64,000 bases of DNA. It comes from RPQJ01 sp963846885. GTDB lineage: Bacteria > Pseudomonadota > Gammaproteobacteria > Steroidobacterales > Steroidobacteraceae. A program made the position numbers and the translations under genes. Below the pieces are notes generated by a model. It was not told where the DNA came from and searched no databases. It worked only from the letters and a program-made list of their open reading frames with translations. This document shows, piece after piece, positions 25,196 to 33,966 of this stretch (positions within the stretch are counted from its first letter, which is position 1; each line of letters starts with the position of its first letter). Location of the stretch: positions 248,001 to 312,000 of the forward strand of contig CAWJXS010000023.1 of NCBI GenBank assembly GCA_963846885.1, in the 5' to 3' direction.

Positions 25196-26599
25196 GTGGA
25201 TTTTCTTGTCGACAGCGCTGACGCCGCAGTGCCTGCGCACCCACTGACGCTCGTCACGCACGCTGAACTGGCGGGCTGGTTGGCAACCCTGGATGCACCT
25301 GCCCGGGCATGGCTGCAGGCCAATCAGTTCAAGGCCGATCGCCACCAGGTCGTCCTGTTGCCTGCCGCCGATGGCCGCGCGCTCGGCGCCGCCGTCGGCG
25401 TGGGTGCACTGCCCGCGCTCGCGGGGCTCGAACTCTGGCACGCGGCGGGCCTGCCGGAGCGGTTGCCTGCCGCGACCCACTGGCGCGTCACCAACGAACT
25501 CACGTCCACGGCCGCAACCGCTTTCGCGTTGGGTTGGGCTTACGGCAGCTACCGCTTCGATGCCTACAAGTCGGCGGCCCGACCGGCCGTCGCGCGCGCG
25601 CGGCTGGTCGCCGCACCTGGGGTGGACGTTGCGCACGTGTCGCGGCAGGCAGCGGCGACCGCGCTGGCCCGTGACCTGGTGAATACGCCGGCTTGCGACA
25701 TGACACCCGAACGCCTGGCGGCAGAGGCGATCCGCATCGCGCGTGAGCACGGCGCGGTGCCGCAGGAAATCATCGGCGACGAGCTGCGTCGGGGCTTCCC
25801 CGCGATCCATGCGGTGGGGCAGGCGTCGGCCAGCGCACCGCGTCTCGTCGATTTTGCGTGGGGCGATCCCGCGCATCCCAAGGTGACGCTCGTGGGCAAG
25901 GGCGTGTGCTTCGACACGGGCGGCCTCGACATCAAGCCCTCTGCGGGCATGGCGTTGATGAAAAAGGACATGGGGGGTGCGGCGTGCGTACTCGGCCTGG
26001 CGCAGCTGGTGATGGCATCCCGGCTGCCGGTGCGACTGCGCGTGCTGGTGCCCGCGGTCGAGAACGCGATTGCCGGCAACGCGTATCGCCCAGGCGACGT
26101 GATCCGCACGCGCAAGGGCCTCACGGTCGAGATCGGCAACACCGATGCCGAAGGCCGGCTCGTCCTCTGTGACGCGCTCGCGCTGGCGGACGACGAACGG
26201 CCGGACCTGCTGATCGACCTCGCGACGCTGACGGGCGCCGCGCGCGTCGCGCTCGGCCCTGAATTGCCCGCGCTGTTCGGTACCCGGCAGCAGACGATCG
26301 ACGATCTCCTGCGACACGGCCGGGAGCAGGCGGACCCGTTGTGGCAGATGCCGCTCTGGAGCGGTTACGACGACGATTTCTCGAGCAAGGTAGCCGACAT
26401 CAATAACGCTTCGGCGTCGGCATTCGCAGGTGCCATCATCGGCGCTCTGTACCTGCGCCGGTTCGTCACGCAGGCACCAGACTGGCTGCACGTCGACCTC
26501 TTTGCGTGGAACCCCAAAGAGCGACCGGGGCGGCCGGTGGGTGCCGAGGCCCATGCCGTGCGTGCCTTGTTCGCGTTGCTGGCCGCGCGTTATGCGTAA
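25196..26599 (+). CDS. Leucyl aminopeptidase family protein (M17)
   Basis: A cytoplasmic two-zinc aminopeptidase releasing N-terminal residues. The catalytic domain (from about residue 160) shows VGKGVCFDTGGLDIKP, MKKDMGGAACVLG and the family signature NTDAEGRLVLCDAL, with metal-ligand Asp/Glu and catalytic Lys and Arg in place. The N-terminal domain is shorter and divergent from E. coli PepA (467 aa total). It starts with GTG at 25196. It is divergent from ilvC and followed by a hairpin of the conserved-loop family. Confidence 0.9.
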   Translation: MDFLVDSADAAVPAHPLTLVTHAELAGWLATLDAPARAWLQANQFKADRHQVVLLPAADGRALGAAVGVGALPALAGLELWHAAGLPERLPAATHWRVTNELTSTAATAFALGWAYGSYRFDAYKSAARPAVARARLVAAPGVDVAHVSRQAAATALARDLVNTPACDMTPERLAAEAIRIAREHGAVPQEIIGDELRRGFPAIHAVGQASASAPRLVDFAWGDPAHPKVTLVGKGVCFDTGGLDIKPSAGMALMKKDMGGAACVLGLAQLVMASRLPVRLRVLVPAVENAIAGNAYRPGDVIRTRKGLTVEIGNTDAEGRLVLCDALALADDERPDLLIDLATLTGAARVALGPELPALFGTRQQTIDDLLRHGREQADPLWQMPLWSGYDDDFSSKVADINNASASAFAGAIIGALYLRRFVTQAPDWLHVDLFAWNPKERPGRPVGAEAHAVRALFALLAARYA

Positions 26600-26614
26600 G
26601 CGGAGCCAGCATCG

Positions 26615-26698
26615 GCGTGCGGGCCGGGTCAGGGGCTTGTCCGGAGCGCGTGTCTGCCTTTCCAAGCGCAGGACAAGCCCCTGACCCGGCCCGCACGC
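26615..26698. repeat. Conserved-loop hairpin B
   Basis: A perfect 28-bp inverted repeat (26615-26642 with 26671-26698) surrounds a 28-nt loop containing GCGTGTCTGCCTTTCCAAGC. The stem sequence (GTGCGGGCCGGGTCAGGGG..) is not shared with other copies. It occupies nearly the whole gap between the M17 peptidase stop and the next ATG, which begins 2 nt after the right arm. Confidence 0.92.
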
Positions 26699-26700
26699 TG

Positions 26701-27957
26701 ATGGACCTCCGCTACGAGCGGCGTGCCTGGACGCTGATCTACCTGTGCCTCGGCCTCGTCGAGGGAGGCACCGCGGCAGTGATGGTGCGCGCGCTGTTCG
26801 GCGATCAGGCGCCCGCGCTGGCGGTCGACCTCGTGGTGGCCGTCGTCAGTGCCGCGCCAGCTTGGTCGAACCTCGCGAGCATGGCGTATGCGCGTCGGGC
26901 CCAGGGCCAGCGCAAGATCTCATTCCTGTTTCCCCTCCTGCTCGCCCTGGCGGCCTGCGTGGGCGCGCTGGCGCTGGTGCCGAAAAGCGGGGCAGGGCTG
27001 TTGCTGTTCCTGGCCCTGTACGCAGCGGCCCGGCTGCTGTGGGCCGGTGTCGAAACCGTGCGTTCCGTCCTCTGGAGCGTGAATTACCCGGCCCGGCTGC
27101 GGGCGCGCATCACTGGCCGCATCACCGTCAACACGTCGATTGCGCTCGCGATCACGGGCCTCGGCATCGGCTGGCTGCTGGGCCACGACGGACAGTGGTG
27201 GCGACTGGCGATCGTCGCTGGTGCAGGCTGCGGCGTGGCCGGCGCGCTCGCGTTCCGCCAGTTCAAGGTGCGCCGCGAGGACGACCTCCTGGCCGCAGAG
27301 CGCACGCGACTGGAGGAAGGCGCCTCGTTCGGCATCGGCGGCATGCGCGAATTACTCGCCCGCGACGAGCCGTTCAGGCGGTATCAATACGCGATGTCGG
27401 TATTCGGCGCCGGCATGCTGTCGCTGGTGCCGCTGATGGTGATCTGCCTCGATGACGTGCTGCACCTGCCCGCGCTGTGGCAGGTCCTGGTCATGACTGC
27501 AGTACCCGTGCTGGTGGTGCCTTTCGCAATCCAGCCCTGGGCGCGTTATCTCGACCTGAACCGGGTGGTGGCGTTCCGCTCGGTCCACGGCAAGGTGACG
27601 CTGGTCGCGGTCTCGCTGCTGGTGGCCGCGGTGCTGTTCAATACGCGCTGGCTGCTTGCGCCGGGATCGTTGCTGCTGGGCACGAGCCTTGCGGCAGGCA
27701 ACCTCGGCTGGACGCTGGGCCACAACGACTTCGCGCCGCGCGGCGAGGAGACCCGCTACATGGCGTTGCACGTCACGCTGACCGGGATGCGCGGACTGGT
27801 CGCGCCGCCGCTCACCATCGGCCTCTACCACCTGCTCGACAACGTGCGAACCGGACTCGGTCCGGGCGCGCTGTTGTTGCCGTTGCTGCTCGTTGGCAGC
27901 GGCGCGTATCGGTTCCACACGATGCGACGCGCACAGCTCGCGGCAAACGCGGCGTGA
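26701..27957 (+). CDS. MFS-like multi-pass membrane protein
   Basis: A 418-aa protein with about 10-12 hydrophobic segments and the layout of a major facilitator, including a charged central loop (FKVRREDDLLAAERTRLEEG) and LLGTSLAAGNLGWTLGHNDFAPRGEETRYMALHVTLTG. The substrate is not recognisable. The start MDLRYERRAWTLIYLCLG is taken at the ATG at 26701; the open frame continues upstream through hairpin B, but that part is palindromic repeat and not protein-like. With the start at 26701, the ribosome-binding site would lie within the hairpin's right arm, which may affect translation. Confidence 0.75.
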   Translation: MDLRYERRAWTLIYLCLGLVEGGTAAVMVRALFGDQAPALAVDLVVAVVSAAPAWSNLASMAYARRAQGQRKISFLFPLLLALAACVGALALVPKSGAGLLLFLALYAAARLLWAGVETVRSVLWSVNYPARLRARITGRITVNTSIALAITGLGIGWLLGHDGQWWRLAIVAGAGCGVAGALAFRQFKVRREDDLLAAERTRLEEGASFGIGGMRELLARDEPFRRYQYAMSVFGAGMLSLVPLMVICLDDVLHLPALWQVLVMTAVPVLVVPFAIQPWARYLDLNRVVAFRSVHGKVTLVAVSLLVAAVLFNTRWLLAPGSLLLGTSLAAGNLGWTLGHNDFAPRGEETRYMALHVTLTGMRGLVAPPLTIGLYHLLDNVRTGLGPGALLLPLLLVGSGAYRFHTMRRAQLAANAA

Positions 27958-28014
27958 CCGCTGCGCCGCGAGACCGCACAATAACCCTGACCGCAACATG
28001 ACCGGAGCCCTGCG

Positions 28015-29721
28015 ATGAGCCGACGCAAAGTAGACACCCGCCCGTATTCGAAGCTCGTTTTCGACGGCGTCAAGCAGACGGCGAGCAGGGCGATGCTGCG
28101 CGCGGTCGGTTACGTCGATCGCGACTTCAAGAAGCCGCAGGTGGGCATCGCATCGACCTGGAGCAACCTCACTCCCTGCAACATGCACATCGACAAGCTC
28201 GCCGACGCCGTGGCCAAGGGCGCCAACGCGGCCGGCGGCAAGAGCACCACCTTCGGCACCATCACGGTGTCGGACGGCATCTCGATGGGCACGCCGGGCA
28301 TGCGCTACTCGCTCGTTTCGCGCGAGGTCATCGCCGACTCGATCGAAACGGTGGTCGGCGCGCAAGGTTTCGACGGCGTGGTGGCGATCGGCGGCTGCGA
28401 CAAGAACATGCCCGGCTGCATGATGGCCATCGCCCGGCTCGACCGTCCTGCCGTCTTCGTCTATGGCGGTACGATCCGCCCGGGTGAGAAGAAGCGCGAC
28501 GTCGTGTCCGTATTCGAGGCCGTCGGCGCGCATGCGGCGGGCACGATCAGCGACAAGCAGCTCAAGGAAGTCGAACGCACGGCGATTCCAGGCGCAGGAA
28601 GCTGCGGCGGCATGTACACGGCCAACACGATGGCCTCGGCGATCGAGGCACTGGGCATGAGCCTCGGCAACAGCTCCGCGCAGGAAGCGGTGTCGCGCCA
28701 CAAGCGTACCGATGCCGAGCAGGCAGGGCGCGCCGTCGTCAACCTGATCAAGCTCGGCATCAAGCCGTCGATGATCCTGACGCGCGCAGCCTTCGAGAAC
28801 GCCATCGTCGTGACCATCGCGCTCGGCGGCTCGACCAACGCCGTGTTGCACCTGCTTGCGATCGCGCACGCCGCGGGCGTGCCGTTGGAGCTCGACGATT
28901 TCACCCGCATCGGCGCGCGCGTGCCGGTGCTGGCCGACCTGCGACCCAGCGGGCGCTATTCGATGTCGGAACTGATCCGCATCGGCGGCATCCAGCCGCT
29001 GATGAAATCACTGCTCGATGCCGGCATGCTGCACGGCGATTGCCTGACGGTCACCGGCAAGACGCTCGCCCAGAATCTCGCGCGTGTGAAGCCTTATCCA
29101 AGCGACCAGGACATGGTTCGCCCGCTCACCCGGCCCCTGAAGAGCGAAAGCCACCTCGTGGTGCTGTACGGCAATCTCGCCCCCGAGGGCGCGGTGGCCA
29201 AGATCACGGGCAAGGAGGGGCTCAAGTTCACCGGAACGGCGCGTGTATTCGAAGGCGAGGAGGCCTCGCTGCAGGCGATCCTGGATGGCACGGTGCAGGC
29301 GGGCGATGTGCTCGTCGTTCGCTACGAAGGGCCGCGTGGTGGCCCAGGCATGCGCGAGATGCTGAGTCCGACGGCCGCGATCATGGGCAAGGGCCTCGGC
29401 GACAAGGTCGCGCTGATCACCGACGGTCGATTCTCTGGCGGCAGCCATGGCTTCGTCGTCGGCCACGTCTCGCCGGAGGCTGCGCTGGGCGGGCCGCTCG
29501 CGCTCGTGCAGGACGGTGACTCCATCAGCATCGACGCTACGAAGAAAGAATTGTCCGTGCACGTCACGCAGGGCGAGCTTGCGCGAAGGCGTGCGGACTG
29601 GAAACCACGCGCGCCTTACGCCACGCGCGGAGTGCTGGCGAAGTACGCCGAACTCGTGAGCAGCGCGTCGCTCGGTGCCGTCACTGATCGTGGTCTGCAG
29701 GTTGCAAAGGGACAGGATTGA
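28015..29721 (+). CDS. ilvD: Dihydroxy-acid dehydratase
   Basis: Dehydrates 2,3-dihydroxy-isovalerate to 2-oxoisovalerate, the common penultimate step of valine and the entry to leucine. Fe-S ligand cysteines lie in WSNLTPCNMHI, AIGGCDKNMPGC and GAGSCGGMYTANTMAS. The C-terminal half has GRFSGGSHGFVVGHVSPEA. It has 568 aa, typical of the IlvD/Edd family with [2Fe-2S] or [4Fe-4S] cluster. It functionally complements the ilvC-leu operon but is on the opposite strand and separate; ilvBN are not in the window. Confidence 0.95.
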   Translation: MSRRKVDTRPYSKLVFDGVKQTASRAMLRAVGYVDRDFKKPQVGIASTWSNLTPCNMHIDKLADAVAKGANAAGGKSTTFGTITVSDGISMGTPGMRYSLVSREVIADSIETVVGAQGFDGVVAIGGCDKNMPGCMMAIARLDRPAVFVYGGTIRPGEKKRDVVSVFEAVGAHAAGTISDKQLKEVERTAIPGAGSCGGMYTANTMASAIEALGMSLGNSSAQEAVSRHKRTDAEQAGRAVVNLIKLGIKPSMILTRAAFENAIVVTIALGGSTNAVLHLLAIAHAAGVPLELDDFTRIGARVPVLADLRPSGRYSMSELIRIGGIQPLMKSLLDAGMLHGDCLTVTGKTLAQNLARVKPYPSDQDMVRPLTRPLKSESHLVVLYGNLAPEGAVAKITGKEGLKFTGTARVFEGEEASLQAILDGTVQAGDVLVVRYEGPRGGPGMREMLSPTAAIMGKGLGDKVALITDGRFSGGSHGFVVGHVSPEAALGGPLALVQDGDSISIDATKKELSVHVTQGELARRRADWKPRAPYATRGVLAKYAELVSSASLGAVTDRGLQVAKGQD

Positions 29722-30038
29722 AACGTCTGGCTGTGCGGGAGTGTCGAAGAAGTGTTGTGTTGCGCAACCCGCGTCGGTAAAGTCCGACCGCCGCCAGAAA
29801 CGCTCCGGTAGAAGTTGGACCGGAACGGCTTTGTTTCATGTTGCGCTGCAGCATACGACGAGAAGAAAGACGGCAATCGCGTCGATCGAATTGCATGTCC
29901 CCTCAAGGGCCATGCGGCGATCTTCGCGGACTAGCATCAGGGGTTGCGAGGGTGGTGGAGGTCTTGTAGTGTCGGCGGTCCCGGGGAGGGCGCGGCCTGA
30001 GGCCTGATATACCTTGCGCCCACATACGTGGAGGGGAA
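29722..30038. other. Intergenic region between ilvD and tonB
   Basis: No credible gene in 317 nt. A small hairpin (TCCGGT/ACCGGA, 29804-29824) followed by a weak T-rich stretch may end the ilvD transcript. Near the right end, GGAGGGGAA at 30029-30037 is a strong ribosome-binding site for the GTG start of tonB. I see no convincing -35/-10 pair. Confidence 0.5.
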
Positions 30039-30695
30039 GTGGCTTACAGTTATTCGATCGACGATCCGGCAAAAAACAGCAAGCGCACGCTGGCGTTCTT
30101 TTTGGTCGTCGCGATCCATGCATTCTTCTTCTGGGTCCTCGCGTCCGGGCTGGGTGCCAAGATGGTGCAGACCGTCATGGGCCCCGTCGAGACCAAAATC
30201 ATCGAGGAACTCCCCGATGACAACAAGGAACCGCCACCCCCGCCGCCTGACATCGAGCAGCCGCCGCCTTACGTGCCGCCGCCCGAAGTGTCGGTCGACC
30301 TCTCCATGGACACGGGTCCGACCACCGCGATTTCGAACGCGACGTCTGAGCGTCCGGTAGCGGCGCCGCCGCCGGCTGCGCCGAAGCCGGTCGAGCGCGC
30401 CGTCGTCAAGACTCCGCCGTCGACGTCTGGCAAGGGCGCACGCACCTCGCTGCCTGAATATCCGCCGGCGTCGCGTCGCGCAGGCGAGGCGGGCACCGTG
30501 CAGCTGCGCTGCTTCGTCCAGGACTCCGGCAAGTGCACAGAAGTCACCGTCGTCAAGAGCAGCGGCTTCGAGAAGCTCGATGAAGCTGCCGTGAAGGAAG
30601 TACAGCGCAACTGGAAGTTCGTTCCCGGCAAGGAAGATGGCAAGCCCGTCGCCATGTGGCACACGTTCGCCGTCACTTTCCGCCTCACCGATTGA
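30039..30695 (+). CDS. tonB: Energy transducer TonB
   Basis: Couples proton-motive force to outer-membrane receptors. Residues 17-38 form the N-terminal transmembrane anchor (TLAFFLVVAIHAFFFW). A periplasmic proline-rich spacer (PPPPPPDIEQPPPYVPPP, about 65-85) follows, then a C-terminal TonB domain from about 135, recognised from YPPASRRAGEAGTVQLRCFVQDSGKCTEVTVVKSSGFEKLDEAAVKEVQRNWKF in sections. Start is GTG at 30039 with a strong ribosome-binding site. It heads a cluster with exbB and two exbD genes. The spacer is short compared with E. coli TonB. Confidence 0.92.
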   Translation: MAYSYSIDDPAKNSKRTLAFFLVVAIHAFFFWVLASGLGAKMVQTVMGPVETKIIEELPDDNKEPPPPPPDIEQPPPYVPPPEVSVDLSMDTGPTTAISNATSERPVAAPPPAAPKPVERAVVKTPPSTSGKGARTSLPEYPPASRRAGEAGTVQLRCFVQDSGKCTEVTVVKSSGFEKLDEAAVKEVQRNWKFVPGKEDGKPVAMWHTFAVTFRLTD

Positions 30696-30767
30696 TCCGT
30701 CTGTATTGACCAGCAACCGCACCTTACGTCGTATTACTAGTAGAAACAGTCACAGGAACCGATCTCA

Positions 30768-31497
30768 ATGGCCACCGAAAGCGTAACCGTCGATAACCCC
30801 TACGGAATCCAGCGCATTGTGGGCACAGGGCGACTACGTCGCGAAGGGCGTATTGGTCCTCCTCGTCCTGATGTCGGCCTATTCGTGGTTCATCATCTTC
30901 ACGAAGTGGTGGGAACAGCGCCGTCTGCTGTCCCAGGCCCACGAAGCCGAGAAGAATTTCTGGGCGGCCGACAACATCAAGACCGGCCTCAACAAGCTGT
31001 CTGGCAAGGCCAACATCTTCAAGGGCATGGCTGCCGAAGCCATCGACGCCGCCGAGCACCATGACGAGCGCCTCACGCAGCAGGTCCCGCTCCACGAGTG
31101 GATCGACAACGTGCTTGCGCGCGCCACGGCCCGCATCAACAGCGCGCTGTCCACCCAGCTGCCGTTCCTGGCAACCACCGGTTCGACGGCGCCGTTCATC
31201 GGCCTGTTCGGCACGGTGTGGGGCATCTACCACGCGCTCGTCGCCATCGGCGTGGCCGGCCAGGCCTCGATCGACAAGGTCGCGGGTCCCGTCGGCGAAG
31301 CCCTGATCATGACGGCCATCGGCCTCGCGGTCGCAGTGCCCGCGGTGCTCGGCTACAACTTCCTGCTCGGCCGCAACAAGCAGATCATGGAACGCGTCAA
31401 GCTCTTCTCGAACGACCTCGAGCAGGTGATCGTCAGCGGTTCGCGCATCGAAGGCGCGGGCGCCAAGGTCATCTCCGGCGGTTCGGCCAAGAAGTAA
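30768..31497 (+). CDS. exbB: ExbB/TolQ proton channel subunit with a +1 frameshift near the N-terminus
   Basis: The TonB motor channel. The ATG at 30768 encodes MATESVTVDNPYGIQ, the usual ExbB opening, but the frame is lost at about 30811-30817. The normal continuation ALWAQGDYVAKGVLVLLVLMSAYSWFIIF is in another frame. The span is 730 nt, one base above a multiple of three; deleting one C restores 242 aa. The rest is intact with three membrane segments and the diagnostic LATTGSTAPFIGLFGTVWGIYHAL and AIGLAVAVPAVLGYNF. A TTG at 30817 could start a shortened protein. A sequence error is the simplest explanation. Confidence 0.88.
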
Positions 31498-31539
31498 TCA
31501 GGCGCCAGCCTGTTCCAATAGCGCGGAGACAGACCGACC

Positions 31540-31977
31540 ATGGGCATGAAGGTATCTGCAGGCGACTCGGAGATCGACGAGAAGCCGATGTCTGAAATCA
31601 ACACCACGCCCCTCGTGGACGTGATGCTGGTCATGCTCATCATCTTCCTGATCACCATCCCGGTGATCACGCAGTCGGTGAAGGTCGAGTTGCCGAAGGC
31701 GGCGAACATTCCGACGGCGACGAAGCCCGAGAACATCAACATTGCGGTTGACTCGCAGGGCAACGTCTTCTGGAACACGTCGATGGTGCCCACGCAGGAA
31801 GCGCTGCTCGATCGCCTGAAGACGGTCGCAGTGCTCGATCCGCAGCCCGAGGTCCACGTTCGTGGCGACCGCGCCACGGCATACGAGCACATCGGCCGGG
31901 TAATGGTGCTGGCCCAGCGGGCCGGCATCCAGAAAATCGGCTTCATCACCGAGCCCGACCGCGCCCTCGCGCGCTGA
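31540..31977 (+). CDS. exbD: ExbD/TolR biopolymer transport protein
   Basis: A 145-aa protein with a short cytoplasmic N-terminus, one membrane span containing the proton-carrying Asp (TTPLVDVMLVMLIIFLITIP), and a periplasmic domain. The motif INTTPLVDVMLVMLIIF is diagnostic. It lies 42 nt after exbB. A second exbD follows 22 nt later, a tandem pair common in Xanthomonadales TonB systems. A plausible ribosome-binding site (GGAG) is weak. Confidence 0.93.
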   Translation: MGMKVSAGDSEIDEKPMSEINTTPLVDVMLVMLIIFLITIPVITQSVKVELPKAANIPTATKPENINIAVDSQGNVFWNTSMVPTQEALLDRLKTVAVLDPQPEVHVRGDRATAYEHIGRVMVLAQRAGIQKIGFITEPDRALAR

Positions 31978-31999
31978 TCGCCACGCAGGAGTCTGACGC

Positions 32000-32416
32000 A
32001 TGAGCATGAGTATTGGTGGCGGCGGCGAAGACGAGCCGATGATGGAAATGAACATGACGCCGTTGATCGACGTCCTGCTCGTTCTCCTCGTGATGTTCAT
32101 CATCACCATCCCGGTAATGACGCACGCCGTGAAGTTGGACATGCCGCGTCCGACCAACGCGCCGAAGTTGGCCGAACCCGTGGTGATCCAGCTGGAGATC
32201 GATTTCGACGGCACCGTGCTGTGGAACGGTACGGCCGTCACGGTGGACGACCTCGACACTTACTTCCGTCGTGAGGCAGCAAACGACCCGCAGCCCGAGC
32301 TGCACATTCGCCCGAACAAGCGCGCGTCGTACGACGTCGTCGCGCGCGTGCTGGCGGCGGCGCAGCGCAATGGCCTGCTGAAGATCGGTTTCGTCGGCAA
32401 CGAGCAGTTCATGTAA
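32000..32416 (+). CDS. exbD: Second ExbD/TolR biopolymer transport protein
   Basis: A 138-aa paralogue of the preceding gene. It keeps the membrane Asp in MTPLIDVLLVLLVMFIITIP and the periplasmic domain with DPQPELHIRPNKRASYDVVARVLAAAQR. In Xanthomonas-type systems the second ExbD is needed for some, not all, TonB-dependent uptake; that is family knowledge, not seen here. Ends before a GC-rich hairpin likely to terminate the operon. Confidence 0.93.
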   Translation: MSMSIGGGGEDEPMMEMNMTPLIDVLLVLLVMFIITIPVMTHAVKLDMPRPTNAPKLAEPVVIQLEIDFDGTVLWNGTAVTVDDLDTYFRREAANDPQPELHIRPNKRASYDVVARVLAAAQRNGLLKIGFVGNEQFM

Positions 32417-32478
32417 TCAGAGCGTTGCCAACACCGGCCTGGCGGTGGCAGGTGCTGGCATCGGATCAATAAAAGGGG

Positions 32479-32514
32479 GCTGCCGGAGTGAATAGCTCCG
32501 GCGGCTCTTTCCTT
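32479..32514 (+). terminator. Likely terminator of the tonB-exbBDD operon
   Basis: GCCGGAG pairs with CTCCGGC (extended by flanking GC pairs) over a TGAATAG loop and is followed by TCTTTCCTT. It separates exbD from the TPR gene, so read-through is possible but the TPR gene likely has partial independence. Confidence 0.55.
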
Positions 32515-32549
32515 GTCAGCGGGGCGTGAAAGTCCCAGTGAGGAATTCG

Positions 32550-33767
32550 ATGAGCAAGGCGAGTTTTGTTCTCACCGGCGCGCTCGCAATCGCGGGTTGG
32601 GTTGGCGTGGCGGGCACGATGCTGATGATGCCGGCTACGGCCGAAGCACAGCAGAAGGTCAGTCAGAAGGTCGGCGTGCCGCTCAAGGCGGCGCAGGACA
32701 GCATCTCCAAGAAGAAGTGGGATGCAGCGCTTGCCAAGATCAAGGAAGCGGACGCGGCCCCGGGCAAGACGGCCTTCGACCAGTACAAGATCAACGAGAT
32801 GCTGTGGTACGTGTACCTGCAGCAGGGCCGCAACGCAGACGCGGCACGCGTGCTCGAAGGGCAGATCGCGTCTGGCCAGATGCCGGCCGGTGAAAAGGTT
32901 CAGCGCACCAAGACACTGGCGCAGCTGTATGCCCGTGCAGGCAGCTACGGCAAGGCCGCTTCCACGGCTCAGCAGTACCTGAAGTCCGTTCCGGGCGACA
33001 AGGACATGCAGCTGTTGGTCGCCAATGCGTATTACCAGCAGAAGGACTACAAGGGCGCGATTGCCGCGGCCGAGCGCGTGATGAAGGGCGGCGGCACGCC
33101 GAGCCAGGACCTGCTGCAGCTGTTGCTGCGGTCCAATTACGAACTCGGCGACTCGGCCGGCACGGCCAAGGCGCTCGACCAGTTGCTCAAGTACTACCCG
33201 TCGACGGACACGTGGGAGCGCGTGCTCGACGGTTACATGAAGACGACGAAGCACGACCACGCCCTGATGGCGCTGTATCGCCTCGCCGAGGACGTCGGCG
33301 CGCTCAAGACGGCGCGGCAGTACACCGACCTGACGCAGGCCCTGGTCATCGGCGGATTCGGCCAGGAAGCCGAGCGCGTCATGAACAAAGGCATCTCGAC
33401 CAACGTGTTTGCCGGCGAAGAGCTGACGCGCGCCAAGCGCACGCTGGACGCAGCCAAGCGCCGTGGCGATGTCGAGCGGCAGGCCCTGCCGAAGGCGGCA
33501 GCCACGCTCGCAGCGGCCAAGACCGGCGACGAGATGGTCAAGGTTGCCGAGATGTACTTCAGCGCCGGTGACTACACCAACGCCGCTGCGGCCTTGCAGA
33601 AGGCCATCGCCAAGGGCGGCGTCACCGACCTGGACAACGCCGAGATGCTGTTGGGCATCGCGTTGAAGCGCAAGGGTGACAAGGCGGGCGCGGCGAAGGC
33701 GTTCGATCTGGTCAAGGAACCGAAATTCGCTGAGATCGCGAAGCTCTGGAAGATCGCAGCGCGCTGA
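32550..33767 (+). CDS. Exported TPR-repeat protein
   Basis: A 405-aa protein with an N-terminal signal peptide (MSKASFVLTGALAIAGWVGVAGTMLMMPATAEAQ; cleavage near residue 34) and helical tetratricopeptide-like repeats throughout. Repeat-like units are seen at KKKWDAALAKIKEAD, YGKAASTAQQYLKS, YKGAIAAAERVMKG and YTNAAAALQKAIAKGG. The ATG at 32550 is chosen because GAGGAA lies 7 nt upstream. It closely resembles the minus-strand gene at 35009-36295, so the two are paralogues. It follows the tonB/exb genes, consistent with the periplasmic TPR partners often found beside TonB systems. Confidence 0.85.
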   Translation: MSKASFVLTGALAIAGWVGVAGTMLMMPATAEAQQKVSQKVGVPLKAAQDSISKKKWDAALAKIKEADAAPGKTAFDQYKINEMLWYVYLQQGRNADAARVLEGQIASGQMPAGEKVQRTKTLAQLYARAGSYGKAASTAQQYLKSVPGDKDMQLLVANAYYQQKDYKGAIAAAERVMKGGGTPSQDLLQLLLRSNYELGDSAGTAKALDQLLKYYPSTDTWERVLDGYMKTTKHDHALMALYRLAEDVGALKTARQYTDLTQALVIGGFGQEAERVMNKGISTNVFAGEELTRAKRTLDAAKRRGDVERQALPKAAATLAAAKTGDEMVKVAEMYFSAGDYTNAAAALQKAIAKGGVTDLDNAEMLLGIALKRKGDKAGAAKAFDLVKEPKFAEIAKLWKIAAR

Positions 33768-33810
33768 GGCTTGTTCAGGTCCGTCGTTCAACGGGCTGCT
33801 TGAATCAAAC

Positions 33811-33846
33811 AGGGGCGGGGACGCAAGTCGCCGCCCCTTTTGTTTG
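33811..33846 (+). terminator. Intrinsic terminator after the TPR gene
   Basis: AGGGGCGG pairs with CCGCCCCT around a GACGCAAGT-type loop, followed by TTTTGTTTG, 45 nt after the stop codon. Confidence 0.85.
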
Positions 33847-33966
33847 TCACGCCATTGCAACCGCGTGGTCAATGGTGGCCTGTGCTGTAATCGATGGCTG
33901 CGACGGCCAGGGCGGCGGTCAGTCGCGATTGGGTCAAATAGAGTCGGGCGTCAGGGGGAAAGCGGC

